Notes: a model not told the origin generated them from the sequence alone. DNA of 64,000 bases from Paraclostridium dentum (GCF_012922555.1 NZ_WIPK01000010.1:1-64000), one strand, 5' to 3'. Numbered from the stretch's first letter, positions 15,905 to 24,962 are shown. Translations and numbers: made by a program.

Positions 15905-16726
15905 ATGGATAACGTTGGATTTGCTTTTTTACTTACATTAATTGCAGGATTATCAACTGGAATCGGAAGTTTCATTGCCTTTTTTTCTAAGAATACTAAT
16001 AAAAAATTCTTGTCTTGTAGCCTAGGTTTTTCAGCAGGGGTTATGATATATGTTTCAATGATTGAAATATTTGTTAAGGCTAAAGACTCTTTATCATTAT
16101 CATTTGGAGATAAAATGGGAACTGGCGCTACCATACTAGGTTTCTTTGGAGGGATTTTAGTTATAGCCTTAATAGATAAATTTATACCAAAGGATACTAA
16201 CCCTCATGAAGTAAGAGATGTTGAAGAATTAGATCAAATCTCTTCAAATAGTTTAAATACACCAAAAGCTAAAATGAAATTAATGAGAACTGGAATTTTT
16301 ACAGCATTAGCAATAGCTATTCATAATTTCCCTGAAGGTCTAGCAACTTTTATTGCTGCACTTCAAGATTCAACTATAGCTATACCCATAGTTGTTGCAA
16401 TAGCTATCCATAATATTCCCGAAGGAATTTCTGTATCTGTTCCAATTTATTATGCAACGGATAGTAGAAAAAAAGCCTTTTTATATTCATTTATTTCTGG
16501 ATTAGCAGAACCTGTAGGAGCATTAGTTGGTTATATTGTTTTAATGCCAATTATGAATAACACCGTATTCGGTATATTATTTGCATCTGTTGCAGGCATA
16601 ATGGTATTTATTTCTATTGATGAATTATTACCTTTAGCCAAAGAATATGATGACGGACATTATTCTATCTATGGTTTAGTTTTTGGAATGCTAGTTATGG
16701 CGATAAGTTTATTTTTATTTATGTAA
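15905..16726 (+). CDS. ZIP family metal transporter (ZupT/GufA-like)
   Basis: 273 residues, ATG behind AAGGAGG. Eight membrane segments. The metal-coordinating helices carry HNFPEGLATF and HNIPEGISVSVPIY, the ZIP signature, and EPVGALVGY follows. Takes up divalent cations (Zn, Fe, Mn) into the cytoplasm. A Fur-type box upstream suggests iron-regulated expression, hence iron uptake is likely. Monocistronic, ending at a long hairpin. Confidence 0.9.
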   Translation: MDNVGFAFLLTLIAGLSTGIGSFIAFFSKNTNKKFLSCSLGFSAGVMIYVSMIEIFVKAKDSLSLSFGDKMGTGATILGFFGGILVIALIDKFIPKDTNPHEVRDVEELDQISSNSLNTPKAKMKLMRTGIFTALAIAIHNFPEGLATFIAALQDSTIAIPIVVAIAIHNIPEGISVSVPIYYATDSRKKAFLYSFISGLAEPVGALVGYIVLMPIMNNTVFGILFASVAGIMVFISIDELLPLAKEYDDGHYSIYGLVFGMLVMAISLFLFM

Positions 16727-16739
16727 AAATTTTAAAATA

Positions 16740-16792
16740 AAATGGTGTAACAAATTATAAAACAATTTAAAATTGAATTTGTTACACCATTT
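16740..16792. terminator. Bidirectional hairpin between converging genes
   Basis: AAATGGTGTAACAAATT (16740-16756) and AATTTGTTACACCATTT (16776-16792) pair perfectly. Same core as the hairpin after the par operon (3409-3472). Confidence 0.75.
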
Positions 16793-16807
16793 GTTTAATT
16801 TTTTTTA

Positions 16808-18373
16808 TTATTCAAGTTCAAGTACTTTAGTTGAAATTCTTTCCCCAAAGAACTCATCATGTTCTACAAATAACATAGTAGGCTGAACTGATAAAATCAA
16901 ATCCTCTATTTGCATACGACTTATAACATCAATAAAGTTTAAAGGTTCATCCCAAATGTAAAAACTAGCACGATCACAAAGACTCTTAGCAATCAAAAGC
17001 TTTTTCTTTTGGCCTTCGCTCCAAGTGCTTACATCTTTTTCAAACTGAATACTTTCAAATCCCATTTTATAAAGATTTGATTTTAAATGATTTAAATCTA
17101 CACTATACTTTCTTGCTAGTTCATCAACATTTCCTTCAAGATAAGATGTATCTTGAGAAACATATGAAATGTTTTTGCACTTATAAATATCACCATCATA
17201 AGAAATATCTTCACCAAGAATTAGTTTTATAAGACTTGATTTGCCAGATCCATTACTACCTTTTAACCAAACTCTATCTCCTGGCTTTATTTTTAGATTA
17301 ACATCTTTAAACAATACTTTATCATCATATCTAATACTTAAATTGTTTAGTGTCAATATTTTCTCTTCCATATCTTCACTAGTTTTTAATATGAGATCAT
17401 CATAATTCTCTAAGTTTTTAAGTAGCTTAGATTTTTCTTCAATAGCATTATTTTGTCTTTTCTCAATAGATTTAGCCCTTTTCATTATCTTAGCAGCCTT
17501 ATGCCCAATAAATCCTCTGTCAGTGGGTCCATTTCCAATCTTTGATGCTTCTGTTTTATCTGACCAACTAGCTTTTTGCTTTGCTGCCTCTTGAAGTCTT
17601 TTAATATCTTTTTTAAGTTTTTCATTTTCAAGCTTTTCAAACTCATCTTGTCTATCCTTGTTAAGTTGCCAAGTTGAGAAGTTACCTCTTTGAACTTCTA
17701 TATTTGCCTTGTTTATAGACAACACGTGATCAACTATCTTATCTAAAAAGGATCTATCGTGAGAAATTAATATAAACCCAGATTTTGATGCTAGATAATT
17801 TGATATGACCTCTCTGCCTTCTATGTCTAAATGATTTGTTGGTTCATCAATTAATAAAAAGTGGTTTTTCCTTAAAAACAAGCCAACAAGAAGTAACTTT
17901 GTTTGTTCTCCAAAGCTTAAAGTAGAGAAGTTTCTTTGAAGTATTTCAACTTCTAATTTCATCTTTCTTATTTCTTTTTCTATTAACTCATTTATTATAT
18001 ATCCATCATTTTCAATGTATTTTTCTAAAATATCTCCATACTGATCTAACTTTTCTTCGTCATTTACATACTCATTCATTAATTCCTCCCAAGTTGTAAA
18101 TGGAGCTATTGTGTTTCTAATTACTTCAAGAGAAGTTCTATCTTTATTTTCTATATGAAATGGAAAGTACTCAAAGTCTACGGGAGAAGATATAGTCCCT
18201 GAGTATTTAAATTTCTTCATAAATAGATTTAAAAGCGTGGTTTTACCCCTTCCATTCCTTCCTATAAGTCCTATTTTCCAATTTGTATCTATAGAAAAAG
18301 ATGCATTCTTGAAAATATCATCTACGTGTGTATCGTAACTAAAAGTCAAATTGACTACGTTTATTTGTGCCAT
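16808..18373 (-). CDS. ABC-F family ATP-binding protein (probable ribosome protection)
   Basis: 521 residues from 18373, where AAGGAGGAAT precedes MAQINVVNLTFSYD; the longer frame to 18481 lacks a ribosome site. Two ABC domains without membrane segments: first Walker A GRNGRGKTT, signature LSFGEQTK, Walker B LLIDEPTNHLD; linker of charged helices; second Walker A GSNGSGKSS, signature WSEGQKKKL, Walker B FYIWDEPLNFID. This is the antibiotic-resistance ABC-F layout (Lsa/Vga/CplR-like), which dislodges PLS-type drugs from ribosomes. Drug spectrum unknown. The upstream region carries hairpins suited to attenuation. Confidence 0.9.
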   Translation of the reverse strand: MAQINVVNLTFSYDTHVDDIFKNASFSIDTNWKIGLIGRNGRGKTTLLNLFMKKFKYSGTISSPVDFEYFPFHIENKDRTSLEVIRNTIAPFTTWEELMNEYVNDEEKLDQYGDILEKYIENDGYIINELIEKEIRKMKLEVEILQRNFSTLSFGEQTKLLLVGLFLRKNHFLLIDEPTNHLDIEGREVISNYLASKSGFILISHDRSFLDKIVDHVLSINKANIEVQRGNFSTWQLNKDRQDEFEKLENEKLKKDIKRLQEAAKQKASWSDKTEASKIGNGPTDRGFIGHKAAKIMKRAKSIEKRQNNAIEEKSKLLKNLENYDDLILKTSEDMEEKILTLNNLSIRYDDKVLFKDVNLKIKPGDRVWLKGSNGSGKSSLIKLILGEDISYDGDIYKCKNISYVSQDTSYLEGNVDELARKYSVDLNHLKSNLYKMGFESIQFEKDVSTWSEGQKKKLLIAKSLCDRASFYIWDEPLNFIDVISRMQIEDLILSVQPTMLFVEHDEFFGERISTKVLELE

Positions 18374-18420
18374 ATATATTCCTCCTTGCGAAAGTTTTTT
18401 GCATAAAAAAACTTCCTTAA
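18374..18420 (-). promoter_or_regulatory. Leader hairpin before the ABC-F ribosome site
   Basis: On the minus strand, GGAAGTTTTTTTATGCAAAA and the following AACTTTCGC can form a hairpin just before AAGGAGG. A tiny leader frame (ATGCAAAAAACTTTC…) overlaps the gene start. This is consistent with ribosome-mediated control, as known for several ABC-F genes; it is not proof. Confidence 0.4.
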
Positions 18421-18634
18421 ATTTAAAGTAAATTACACTTAAATTAAGAAAGATTGATTTTAAATATGAAACACAAATCATTTTATTGAAACTATATAAA
18501 TATAAGTTATATAGCTGAAAGTTAAAAAATAAGAACTATAATATAAATTTTTATTTTAATACTCTCATAAAACAATTTCATAAAGAAGTTTGATTTAAGG
18601 TTTCAATGAATTAATCTTATTCTTAATTTAAGAC

Positions 18635-18690
18635 AGTTTATAAGCTCAAAAATAAAAGTATCTAAAAATACTTTTTAAGATTTATAAACT
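18635..18690 (-). promoter_or_regulatory. Possible attenuator in the ABC-F leader
   Basis: Minus strand: AAAAGTA and TACTTTT arms (18654-18675) followed by TATTTTTG form a terminator-like hairpin, enclosed by AGTTTATAA/TTATAAACT (18635-18643, 18682-18690). It lies about 280 nt upstream of the ABC-F start inside a 390-nt gene-free stretch. Confidence 0.4.
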
Positions 18691-18799
18691 TTTTAAATAA
18701 TTGAATAAAATTATCTGTTCATTATACCTAATCACCTCTTATATGTTTATTTATTAATATAATATGCCTATTTAAGTATGTTGTCCATAGTTTTTTATT

Positions 18800-18876
18800 T
18801 TATGCAGTAAAAAAGCCCTTTACATCCACTTATTTAGATTATATGGACTTTAAATTCTAACTATTACTTAAATTTA
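18800..18876 (+). repeat. Directional palindromic element, copy 9 (degenerate)
   Basis: Core 18812-18852 (AAAGCCCTTTACATCC… GATTATATGGACTTT), short right flank. Orientation hard to read. Confidence 0.4.
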
Positions 18877-19245
18877 TTTTGAAGTTTCTTTAGATTTAGT
18901 TTTTTTCTTTACTAAGATTTTTAAAAATAGTTGTAGTAATATACTTAATATAGTTATAAAAATTACAAAATCATTATGCCAAAATGGTTTAAAATACCCA
19001 TCCCATCCATCACTTGGTATTATATTAGCTAATGAATATGATAATACAAATGATATGATGTTTCCTAAAAAAATAATAAATTTGTTATTATTAAATCTAT
19101 TTATACATGATAAAAATATATAGGCTGAAATCATAAGTAAATATCCTAGCATTGATCTTTGTGTGTAATCCAAATACATTGATATAAATACAAATGGAGT
19201 CCCATATATAAGTAAAATTAAAATACTTATTATGTGTTTTTTCAT
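18874..19245 (-). CDS. Four-helix membrane protein, unknown
   Basis: 123 residues behind AAGGGGG. Four predicted membrane segments separated by short loops, with a Trp/Asp-rich loop (IIPSDGWDGYFKPFWHND) and basic tail KKKTKSKETSK. No family recognised. Probably co-transcribed with the 56-residue gene 58 nt upstream. Confidence 0.6.
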   Translation of the reverse strand: MKKHIISILILLIYGTPFVFISMYLDYTQRSMLGYLLMISAYIFLSCINRFNNNKFIIFLGNIISFVLSYSLANIIPSDGWDGYFKPFWHNDFVIFITILSILLQLFLKILVKKKTKSKETSK

Positions 19246-19303
19246 TTATTAACCCCCTTATATAAAACTAATCCCTAACTTGAAATTTTAAGACTAGTAT
19301 AAA

Positions 19304-19474
19304 TTAATTACATTTGTTTTTTGAAGCAAATACAATTCTAATAAAAATAAATAGTGATATCAAACATAATGCAATTCTTGAATTGTTTTCAGAAGAAATG
19401 ATTAAATATAAATCTACTAATATAAATCCTATTATACCTAACTTTAACTTAAGATTTTTAGAAATTTTTTTCAT
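19304..19474 (-). CDS. 56-residue two-helix membrane protein
   Basis: ATG at 19474 preceded by AAAGGAGGC. Begins MKKISKNLKLKLGIIGFILV; two hydrophobic segments joined by LIISSENNSRIAL, ending FASKNKCN. Clean reading frame and a strong ribosome site support it. First gene of a two-gene minus-strand unit with the membrane protein at 18874. Unknown function. Confidence 0.65.
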   Translation of the reverse strand: MKKISKNLKLKLGIIGFILVDLYLIISSENNSRIALCLISLFIFIRIVFASKNKCN

Positions 19475-19586
19475 AAAGAAGCCTCCTTTAAAATTTAAAT
19501 GTAATAACTTATATTAACATTTTAAATTTTAAAAAAGTATAAATTGGATTAATATGTATTTATTCTGGATTAAAATATATAGTAAA

Positions 19587-19627
19587 ACCCCCTTAAAATA
19601 CTATTCTCTAGATTCTAAGAGGGGGTA
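19587..19627. terminator. Hairpin related to the directional element core
   Basis: ACCCCCTTAAAATACTA and GATTCTAAGAGGGGGT form an imperfect hairpin resembling the element core but with C5/G5 ends. The region 19640-19740 adds irregular repeats of TTGTTTAACAATT. No gene there. Confidence 0.5.
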
Positions 19628-19781
19628 TTTGTATTTGTTATACAGTTTTTAAATAAAATTGTTTAACAATTATAATAATAATTACAAGTACAATTTGTTT
19701 AACAATTAGTTATTATATTTGTAATTATATTTGTTTAGTTATCTATATATTTTTATTGCAATTACTATATTTATATACTAG

Positions 19782-20033
19782 CTACACTCTTACTTTCTTT
19801 CTACAACTTAAGTAAATTCCTAAAAGTAAAATTGTTGGAATGCTAGTAGAAATAAAAGCTGTTAATCCTATCTTAAATGTTGTTGCCTGAAGTAAACATA
19901 CAAGTGAATTTAAAAAAGCTACCCCAGGTAAAATAAGCCCTGGTACTTTACTTTTTTTCTTGGATAGAAATTCTTGTAAATAATATATACACCCTATAAT
20001 AAATAAAACCATTAGCAAAGAAACTATTACCAT
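19782..20033 (-). CDS. Small membrane protein, unknown
   Basis: 83 residues behind AGGGGGGAT. Three hydrophobic segments, with a basic KKKSKVPG loop after the first and CRKKVRV at the end. No recognisable family. It stands alone between hairpins and the gene at 20205. Confidence 0.55.
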   Translation of the reverse strand: MVIVSLLMVLFIIGCIYYLQEFLSKKKSKVPGLILPGVAFLNSLVCLLQATTFKIGLTAFISTSIPTILLLGIYLSCRKKVRV

Positions 20034-20204
20034 TTTATCCCCCCTATTGTTCTAACCTATTTTTACATTTAAATTGATTTTCGTATCGATATATATACAA
20101 CTAAACCAATTATAGTTCTCATCTCTATTCGCCAATTTCATGATAAATGCCAAGTCCTCATTCTCAGTATGTTAATGTTGTTCATCAAATAAGTCTAAAT
20201 TATA

Positions 20205-20516
20205 TTAACTGTTTCTAGAAGATACTTTCTTCTTAACTAAAAAACTTATTATACCTAAAATATTATATGTTATTAATAATTCAATACAACTTCCCATATT
20301 AAACCATAAATTTATAAGAATAATAAATGCTATTGAAGATAAAAGAAATCCTATAATCAATTCATTTTTAAGATTAGAATACATTATTCCTTGTATGATA
20401 AATATAATTGGAAATAGTAAAAACAATCCAACTAATATGTTTTTATCAGCCCTCCCCCATAAAGTTATTGCAAGTATTAAAATACTTGGCAACATTATAG
20501 ACAATATTTTTTTCAT
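20205..20516 (-). CDS. Small four-helix membrane protein, unknown
   Basis: 103 residues behind AAAGGGGG. Four hydrophobic segments, last loop NMGSCIELLITYN, basic tail KKKVSSRNS. Tandem with the gene at 19782, 171 nt apart. Both look like small integral membrane accessory proteins with no assigned role. Confidence 0.55.
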   Translation of the reverse strand: MKKILSIMLPSILILAITLWGRADKNILVGLFLLFPIIFIIQGIMYSNLKNELIIGFLLSSIAFIILINLWFNMGSCIELLITYNILGIISFLVKKKVSSRNS

Positions 20517-20700
20517 AATATCCCCCTTTCAAATTTAGTATGTTACGTTACACCCTATAACAATCTTAGGCTTTGACTATATTATATATAATATTAAAGT
20601 TTCTCTTGGAGTTCTATCTAAACATTTTAAAATAACTACATACCCACAACTGAGAATATTATAAGTCCGTTTTATTTTTAGTCATAATATAAAAACCTCT

Positions 20701-20737
20701 GTGATATATATGTAATATAAAGATATAAATATATCAC
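20701..20737. promoter_or_regulatory. Long operator palindrome, site 1
   Basis: 37-bp interrupted palindrome with ends GTGATATATATGTAA and ATATAAATATATCAC, ending 19 nt before the DUF3796 gene. Near-identical sites at 38015, 44026 and 45781. Likely target of the XRE regulators. Confidence 0.75.
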
Positions 20738-20755
20738 GTTGATGGAGGGATATTT

Positions 20756-21118
20756 ATGAAAAAATTAAACAAGTATTCAGTTTTATTTGCATTCTTCGGA
20801 TTATTAGGCATAAAACACATAGATAGTGACCCCTTAGGTCTTTTATGGTTTATGTTCTTTGCACAACTTTCTCATATTTGGTGGAGTAAGCTAGGAGATT
20901 GTGAAGATGAAAGATTGATTGCTAATAAGCATAGAGCTGGAACTATAGCACTTTACACAGGATTTGTTATAGCGATCGTATCAAGTTATGCAATTAGACT
21001 ATATACATCAGATTTATTATCACTTTATAAATTACAAATATTAATACTATCGCTTACTTTTGCAATATCAGTAAATTTATGGGGATTTTTAACTTATAAA
21101 TTTGATACAGGAAATTAA
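20756..21118 (+). CDS. DUF3796 family membrane protein
   Basis: 120 residues behind TGGAGGG. Four hydrophobic segments. The centre reads [20 protein letters not shown], the DER-x(n)-A pattern of DUF3796/DUF2178-type proteins, and the end [12 protein letters not shown] is shared with the paralog at 45397. Such proteins form pairs with a small XRE regulator, encoded here 5 nt downstream; the membrane protein may sense a signal or sequester the regulator. Role unproven. Confidence 0.8.
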   Translation: MKKLNKYSVLFAFFGLLGIKHIDSDPLGLLWFMFFAQLSHIWWSKLGDCEDERLIANKHRAGTIALYTGFVIAIVSSYAIRLYTSDLLSLYKLQILILSLTFAISVNLWGFLTYKFDTGN

Positions 21119-21123
21119 GATTT

Positions 21124-21327
21124 ATGGCAATCTTCATTAGTAATTTGAAAAAATATCGTCAATTTAATGAGTTAACTCAAGAAGAGTTGGCTAAGAGAGT
21201 TAATGTAAGAAGAGAAACTATAGCTCGTTTAGAAAATTCTAAGTATAATCCTTCACTTGAATTAGCTGTTAGGATTTCAAAAGAGTTAAATACTCCTATA
21301 GATGCGTTGTTCATATTTGAGTTTTAA
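21124..21327 (+). CDS. Small XRE family regulator
   Basis: 67 residues, starting 5 nt after the DUF3796 gene. Almost only an HTH_3 domain: [20 protein letters not shown] is the helix-turn-helix and [19 protein letters not shown] follows. It is nearly identical in the HTH to the regulator at 45185. It probably binds the GTGATATA…TATATCAC operator upstream of its own operon. Confidence 0.9.
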   Translation: MAIFISNLKKYRQFNELTQEELAKRVNVRRETIARLENSKYNPSLELAVRISKELNTPIDALFIFEF

Positions 21328-21380
21328 TTATAAGTAAATGTTAAATAAAATCTCTATATTTAAAATATATACTAAACCTA

Positions 21381-21445
21381 AAATGGTTAAACAAATTATA
21401 TAACAAATCAAATTAGTATTTGTTATATAATTCGTTTAACCATTT
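21381..21445. terminator. Bidirectional hairpin
   Basis: 28-nt arms, one mismatch: AAATGGTTAAACAAATTAT… with …ATAATTCGTTTAACCATTT. Between converging genes. Related to the hairpins at 3409 and 16740. Confidence 0.75.
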
Positions 21446-21651
21446 GTTTGTCTATGTGTAATTCAGATGAAAACATATCCTAAATATCATTGGAATTTCA
21501 ATAAAAAATAAACTACTAACATTACAATTTCAGTCTATCTTTTATATTTAAAATCAATTTAGGTGTCAATAAATATGTAACTAATCCTACTATAATTATT
21601 AACTCCACAGATATATTTTTAAAGTAACTAAAATACGTTATAGCAAAAAAA

Positions 21652-22215
21652 CTATAAAGAAATTTTAACCCCAAGATTGTAAGCTTTCTTTAGAATTTTA
21701 GAATTATGTTTAGTTGAATCTTTTTCAAATGCTTTTGTAGCTATTATAGTCTTGTAGTGATTTAACCCCATTCCCTTTAAATGTTTTGCAGTATATCTAA
21801 AATACTTTTTAAATAAAAATGGAATTGGAGCTGCTTGAGTATAAACCATTATTAACTTTTTTTCACCAAATCTCGGCGTGTGCTTAGCCTTATTTATTTC
21901 TGTTAGAGAGTAAAGTCTATCTAAAAGTAACTTAGTTTGAGCTGACACTTGACATATATATACCGGAGAACCAATGATAACATATTCAGCACTTTTTATA
22001 TCCTCATATACTTCTACCATATCATCTTTTAGAGCACAATTAGGAGTTTTTCTGCAATATAAGCACCCTTGACATCCTTTGATATTCATATCATTTAGGT
22101 AATACTTTTTTACCTCAGCTCCATTATCATTCACGCCTCTTATTATCTCATCAAGTATTGTATCTACATTACCTTTTTTTCTTGGACTCCCCATAAATAC
22201 TACTACCTTTGTCAT
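21652..22215 (-). CDS. Flavodoxin-family NAD(P)H-dependent oxidoreductase
   Basis: 187 residues. FMN phosphate-binding loop GSPRKKGNVDT (residues 9-19), Cys-rich segment GCQGCLYCRKTPNCALKDDM typical of iron-sulfur-flavoprotein-like reductases, and GSPVYICQVSAQTKLLLDR around the flavin ring. Soluble reductase, possibly for quinones or nitroaromatics. It follows a MarR-type gene by 20 nt, so the pair is probably one redox- or drug-responsive operon. Confidence 0.85.
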   Translation of the reverse strand: MTKVVVFMGSPRKKGNVDTILDEIIRGVNDNGAEVKKYYLNDMNIKGCQGCLYCRKTPNCALKDDMVEVYEDIKSAEYVIIGSPVYICQVSAQTKLLLDRLYSLTEINKAKHTPRFGEKKLIMVYTQAAPIPFLFKKYFRYTAKHLKGMGLNHYKTIIATKAFEKDSTKHNSKILKKAYNLGVKISL

Positions 22216-22235
22216 TTTATCTTCTCCTATTTAAC

Positions 22236-22661
22236 TTATTTTTCTAGATTAAAATATATTTTTTCTAAATAATTTTCAAACCTTTTTATATCTTCTTCCT
22301 CAAATCCATCATAAAACTTGGCATTCATTTTAGTTATTACATCATTGAATATATGGATACTTTCATCTGCTTTTTTAGTATTAGAAATTAAAGTAATTCG
22401 CTTATCTTTTTCAGATGATCTCTTTAATATATAACCTTTATCTTCTAAACGATCTAGCATACTTGTTAAAGTTGATTTGCTAAGCGAAAGTTCTTTACAT
22501 AAATCATTTATAGAAAGTTCGTTATATCTACTAATTACAAATAAAATTTTACCTTGAGCATGGTTAATATCTAAGTTTTTATGATCTTTCATTAATTTAT
22601 TAAAAATTCTTCCAGATAAGAAGTTTACTTTATTTATTAAAAAACCGCCTTTATTATTCAA
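22236..22661 (-). CDS. MarR family transcriptional regulator
   Basis: 141 residues from a TTG start behind GGAGG. Winged-helix region LSINDLCKELSLSKSTLTSM followed by LDRLEDKGYILKRSSEKDKR with the wing; N- and C-terminal helices for dimerisation. First gene of an operon with the flavodoxin-like gene; it probably represses it. Palindromic ATAGTnCTATATAGGACTAT sequences at about 22694-22714 could be its operator. Confidence 0.85.
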   Translation of the reverse strand: MNNKGGFLINKVNFLSGRIFNKLMKDHKNLDINHAQGKILFVISRYNELSINDLCKELSLSKSTLTSMLDRLEDKGYILKRSSEKDKRITLISNTKKADESIHIFNDVITKMNAKFYDGFEEEDIKRFENYLEKIYFNLEK

Positions 22662-22857
22662 TTTAAAACCTCCATGTGTAAATTATAATCACAATAGTAC
22701 TATATAGGACTATTTATGATTAATCAATATAAAATTTTAATTTTTAAATTGAGATCCAGATATTTTAATTTTAATGTTATTTACTTTTAGTAGAATATTC
22801 TAGCTCAAAATATTAATATTAAAATATGCATGTTAAAAAATATAGGAGGTAATCGGT

Positions 22858-23451
22858 ATGGAAGTAAATGTTTTACTATTTGATAAGTTCGAAACTCTAG
22901 ATGCTTTTGGACCAGTAGAAGTACTATCCCAAATAAAAGATTTCAAGATAAATTATATCTCAAAAGATGGTGCAGTTGTACATAGTTACCAAGGGTTTAA
23001 AGTTATTACAGAAGACGTTAAATCTATAGATAAAAATGGAATACTCATTATTCCTGGAGGAATTGGTGTAAGAGATTTAGTTAATGATACAGATTTTTTA
23101 AATATGTTAAAACATTTAGCTGAAGATTCTCAGTTTTGCCTATCTATATGTACAGGTTCTGCGCTGCTAGCAAAATGTGGAGTTCTTAATAACATAAAAG
23201 CAACATCTAATAAAAAAGCCCTTGAATGGGTTAAACAAACAAATGAAAATGTAATTTGGATAGATAAAGCTAGATGGGTAGTGGATGGTAAATTTTATAC
23301 CTCTTCAGGGGTATCCGCTGGAATGGATATGGCTTTAGGCTTTGTATCGGATCAATTTGGAAAAGATAAAGCATATGAGATTTCCGAGTTTATTGAATAT
23401 ATATGGAACGAAGATAAATCAAAAGATATTTTTTATAATTTGGGAAATTAA
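22858..23451 (+). CDS. DJ-1/PfpI family protein
   Basis: 197 residues behind AGGAGG. Residues 1-180 form a DJ-1/PfpI fold; nucleophile elbow LSICTGSALLAKCG with the Cys at about position 99, preceded by IIPGGIG. The TSSGVSAGMDMALG segment is typical of the isonitrile hydratase/ThiJ-like branch. Stand-alone, without AraC domain. Divergent from the MarR operon; 36 nt before a GNAT gene. Confidence 0.85.
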   Translation: MEVNVLLFDKFETLDAFGPVEVLSQIKDFKINYISKDGAVVHSYQGFKVITEDVKSIDKNGILIIPGGIGVRDLVNDTDFLNMLKHLAEDSQFCLSICTGSALLAKCGVLNNIKATSNKKALEWVKQTNENVIWIDKARWVVDGKFYTSSGVSAGMDMALGFVSDQFGKDKAYEISEFIEYIWNEDKSKDIFYNLGN

Positions 23452-23487
23452 TATATCTAAAAGGCTCTATTAAAGGGGATGATAACT

Positions 23488-23925
23488 ATGTATAAAATAG
23501 TTGATATAAGTGGTAGCTTAAGTAATGATTCAAATCTAGAAATTCTTAAAGAAAGTGTATTTGAACCCACAAAAGAAAAGTTGATAAAAAGAGCAAATTA
23601 CTATGAAGACACCAACGGAATAGTTTCATATGGATATGCTTATGACGATGTTATTTTAGGCTTAATAGTTTTAGATACTACAAATAAAGATGAAATTGTA
23701 ATACTTGATATAACTATAAAAAAAGATCATCAAAAGCGTGGAATAGGCAAAGCTCTATTGAATTATGTACTTTTTGAACTTGAACCTAAGATTTTAATTG
23801 CTGAAACAGACGATGATGCAGTTGGATTTTATAAAAAGAATAAATTTGAAATAGTTAATTTAGGAGAAAAGTATTTAAATAATACTAGATATGAGTGTAA
23901 GTACTTTAATAAAACGACCCTTTGA
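23488..23925 (+). CDS. GNAT family N-acetyltransferase
   Basis: 145 residues from the second ATG (23488), which has better spacing from AAAGGGG than the one at 23479. CoA loop IKKDHQKRGIGKALLNYVL (about residues 85-103), then LIAETDDDAVGFYKKNKFEI. Probably co-transcribed with the DJ-1 gene. Confidence 0.85.
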   Translation: MYKIVDISGSLSNDSNLEILKESVFEPTKEKLIKRANYYEDTNGIVSYGYAYDDVILGLIVLDTTNKDEIVILDITIKKDHQKRGIGKALLNYVLFELEPKILIAETDDDAVGFYKKNKFEIVNLGEKYLNNTRYECKYFNKTTL

Positions 23926-23945
23926 AAATGTACTTAAACATACAT

Positions 23946-23982
23946 AAAGACCGTATATTCCAAAATAGATTATACGGTCTTT
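23946..23982. terminator. Bidirectional terminator
   Basis: AAAGACCGTATA (23946-23957) pairs with TATACGGTCTTT (23971-23982). Between converging genes. Confidence 0.85.
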
Positions 23983-24021
23983 ACCTTTATTCTAATGTAA
24001 TATAACTCATTGATACAGATT

Positions 24022-24345
24022 TTAAGCCTTGTTACATTTATAATTATCAAAATTGAAAGTAACAACAGTTTTTGCAACATATATAACCCAAATAGTAAAT
24101 GCTATCCATAATATTGGTTTAGCAATAAATATATATCCTATTGCCCCAATCAGAAGTATTAATCCATATTTAAAAAGTATAATTCCGTAATCTTTGCTTA
24201 ATTTAAATTCATCATATGAATCTCTTTGATCTTTAGAAATAAAATAATACCCTTGTATCAAAATTGATGCCCTATCCTTAAAAATAAAAAATATACTAGA
24301 TAAAAAAAATAGTGCAAAAGACATAGCTAGTGCTGCATTTCCCAA
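24022..24345 (-). CDS. DUF3784 family membrane protein
   Basis: 107 residues from TTG behind AAGGGGGTGA. An N-terminal membrane segment, the cytoplasmic block GYYFISKDQRDSYDEFKLSK characteristic of DUF3784, then two more membrane segments. Function of the family unknown. Single gene. Confidence 0.75.
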   Translation of the reverse strand: MGNAALAMSFALFFLSSIFFIFKDRASILIQGYYFISKDQRDSYDEFKLSKDYGIILFKYGLILLIGAIGYIFIAKPILWIAFTIWVIYVAKTVVTFNFDNYKCNKA

Positions 24346-24430
24346 ATCAATTCACCCCCTTAGTTTAAGGATGTATACTTTTTTATAAAATTTCAACTAG
24401 TTTTAAAAAACTTATTAAAAATTTATAGAA

Positions 24431-24473
24431 AAAAAGAGTATCTTTTGAAGTCAATTCAATTGATACTCTTTTT
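24431..24473 (-). terminator. Terminator of the YvrJ operon
   Basis: AAAAAGAGTATC (24431-24442) pairs with GATACTCTTTTT (24462-24473), overlapping the yvrJ-like stop codon. T-run on the minus strand side. Confidence 0.8.
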
Positions 24474-24627
24474 ATTTCTTATTATTCAATTCATATATAT
24501 TACTACTTAATGAATTTATACTAGTACTCAAATTTTCAAGCTTACCTTCTATCCTAATTAACAAGTACATTGTAACGATAGCAGGGAACCCTAAATTTGA
24601 CACTAGAGTCATTAAATCCAGTTCCAT
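24472..24627 (-). CDS. YvrJ family protein
   Basis: 51 residues behind TTGGAGG. Matches YvrJ: MELDLMTLVSNLGFPAIVTM, then YLLIRIEGKLENLSTSINSL. A short N-terminal membrane segment and C-terminal helix. Known only as a companion of DUF1659 and DUF2922 proteins in Bacilli and Clostridia. Here it is third in that order, on the same strand, so the trio forms an operon. Confidence 0.85.
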   Translation of the reverse strand: MELDLMTLVSNLGFPAIVTMYLLIRIEGKLENLSTSINSLSSNIYELNNKK

Positions 24628-24704
24628 CGAGTTATTCCTCCAATTAAACTTTAAAATTGATTAGAACGCCCCTCATAAGTTCAAAGAGACGTTCCATGTG
24701 TTTA

Positions 24705-24938
24705 CTATATAACTAAGTCATATCCAGTAGTTGCAGTTTGAACTACTTTTGCTTCTAAAGCTGTTTCAAGTTCTTCTCCGAATCTAGGCGCAAATACATT
24801 TTTAGCAACTATTTGTTCCATAGCCTCTTTTATTTCTGCTTCAGTTATATCTTCTTTAGGATCTGATACAAATAAGCTTACTTTTCTTCCAAGAGTTGTA
24901 GAGAAAACCATTAATAATCTAGTTTCTATATTTCTCAT
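24705..24938 (-). CDS. DUF2922 family protein
   Basis: 77 residues behind AAAGGGG. The pattern RLLMVFSTTLGRKVSLFVSD followed by PKEDITEAEIKEAMEQIV is that of DUF2922. Small soluble protein of unknown role, conserved next to DUF1659 and YvrJ. Confidence 0.85.
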   Translation of the reverse strand: MRNIETRLLMVFSTTLGRKVSLFVSDPKEDITEAEIKEAMEQIVAKNVFAPRFGEELETALEAKVVQTATTGYDLVI

Positions 24939-24962
24939 TTTTTAATCCCCTTTCTTATTTTA

